Below, one piece after another: positions 4,820-5,291 of a DNA stretch of 5,291 nt. The position numbers were made by a program, and so were the translations under genes. Position 1 is the first letter of the stretch. The number at the start of each line of letters is the position of its first letter. Below the pieces are notes generated by a model, which was given only the letters and a program-made list of their open reading frames with translations, had not been told where the DNA came from and ran no database searches. This DNA comes from Gammaproteobacteria bacterium (lineage in GTDB: Bacteria; Pseudomonadota; Gammaproteobacteria; Acidiferrobacterales; Acidiferrobacteraceae): positions 1-5,291 of the forward strand of contig JAPTWT010000279.1 of the NCBI GenBank assembly GCA_028064935.1. Direction: 5' to 3'.

Positions 4820-5291
4820 GTGAGCATTGGCGGCCCACTATGGGGCAATGCGATGGAGGTCGGAACGTAGGGAGTCGGCGGCAAAGAGGGGCTTCCATAA
4901 CCGCTGAGTCAGTTGCCAGACAGCAGACGCCGGGTGGGTCGCGACCCGCTGCAGCACATCGACCAGGTAGTCGTAGGGATCGACCCCCCTGCAGGCGGCA
5001 GGTGGCGATCAGGCTCTGCACGGTGCCGACGTGGTGGACCCCAGCCCGGTCCAGCCACGGGCGGCTCAACCGAAAGCCGGCATCCATGAGGCGCTGGTGT
5101 TGACGGTACAAGGGCAGGTGGTAGGCGAACTTGTCGATGAGCAGGCCCGCAAGGAAGCTCACGTCCGCCCGGCTGCCCTCGATCACCCCCACGGGGGCTG
5201 CCGGACAGCAGAGGGCGCCGTCGGCCCGGCGCTTGATGAGCGGCCAGACATACTTGATCACCACATAACTGCCGAGGCGCTGGGCGAGCCG
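4820..5291 (-). mobile_element. Remnant of an IS66-family insertion sequence
   Basis: The transposase remnant reads from the right edge towards 4838. Its stop is followed 18 bases on by a likely element end: GTGAGCATTGGCGGC starting at 4820 on the plus strand, close to the GTAAGC-type termini of IS66 elements. On the other side of that edge the minus-strand pseudogene reading resumes, which supports the boundary. The other end is outside the window. It was probably inserted into the Ala-rich gene and then decayed. Confidence 0.55.
4838..5291 (-). pseudogene. tnpC: IS66-family transposase (TnpC), internally deleted and frameshifted
   Basis: From the edge the frame reads RLAQRLGSYVVIKYVWPLIK, then VGVIEGSRADVSFLAGLLID and KFAYHLPLYRQHQRL with MDAGFRLSRPW: the central N-terminal part of IS66 transposases, just before the catalytic domain. 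At about 5040-5055 this is joined directly to GVHHVGTVQSLIATCRLQG, a motif from the C-terminal end. The whole DDE catalytic core, roughly 200 or more residues, is missing. A sixth base in the C run at 4984-4989 then shifts the frame; in the corrected frame DPYDYLVDVLQRVATHPA, LTQRLWKPLFAADSLRSDL and HRIAP follow, ending TAG 4840-4838. That is the usual IS66 C-terminus. The protein cannot be active. No tnpA or tnpB accessory gene is seen; they may lie beyond the edge. Confidence 0.8.

Noticed and set aside
1..5291. CRISPR array, tRNA or rRNA genes
   Set aside because: No direct repeats with regular unique spacers, no tRNA-like cloverleaf with a conserved T-loop, and no rRNA signature were seen. 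The 23-bp units at 1873 are dyads without spacers.

Overview
The window reads as a decayed mobile element (integrated plasmid, phage or conjugative element) from a GC-rich proteobacterium. An Acidithiobacillus-like or related gammaproteobacterial host would fit the style of the replication protein and the IS66 remnant, but nothing here fixes the taxon. Most recognisable genes are broken by single-base shifts, often at or beside short homopolymer runs, or by stops one transition away from Gln codons. Either the element is really decaying or the assembly carries indel errors.

Left part, + strand (1-2518). A gene entering from the left ends at 158, followed by a possible 58-aa one-membrane-segment protein (191-367). 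A leader region (about 245-514) holds a good sigma70-type promoter, an 11-bp inverted repeat and a hairpin that buries a ribosome binding site. Next come a frameshifted excisionase-like helix-turn-helix gene (515-787), an intact 161-aa helix-turn-helix gene (907-1392), a small Arg/Pro-rich ORF (1389-1553) and a replication-initiator gene broken into three frames (1537-2518). Inside the initiator's linker lie three degenerate 15-bp dyads spaced exactly 23 bp apart. They look like origin iterons, in the lambda O/ori style.

Middle (2689-3749). A putative promoter precedes two intact, translationally coupled genes for small membrane proteins of unknown function. They are visibly less GC-rich than their neighbours and are the best-preserved genes in the window, so they are the best candidates for functional cargo.

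Right part, - strand (3750-5291). Converging on that operon is a heavily mutated gene for a long Ala-rich protein with a C-terminal membrane segment, possibly from a conjugation region. It has three in-frame stops and two frameshifts. Its 5' part is cut off by an IS66-family remnant whose transposase has lost its catalytic middle and carries a frameshift. Just after the mutated gene is the ribosome binding site and start of another gene, stopped after eight codons.

Inferred order of function: the left part is a replication/excision control module with its origin inside the initiator gene, the middle is membrane-protein cargo, and the right is an inactivated transfer-type module with an IS scar.
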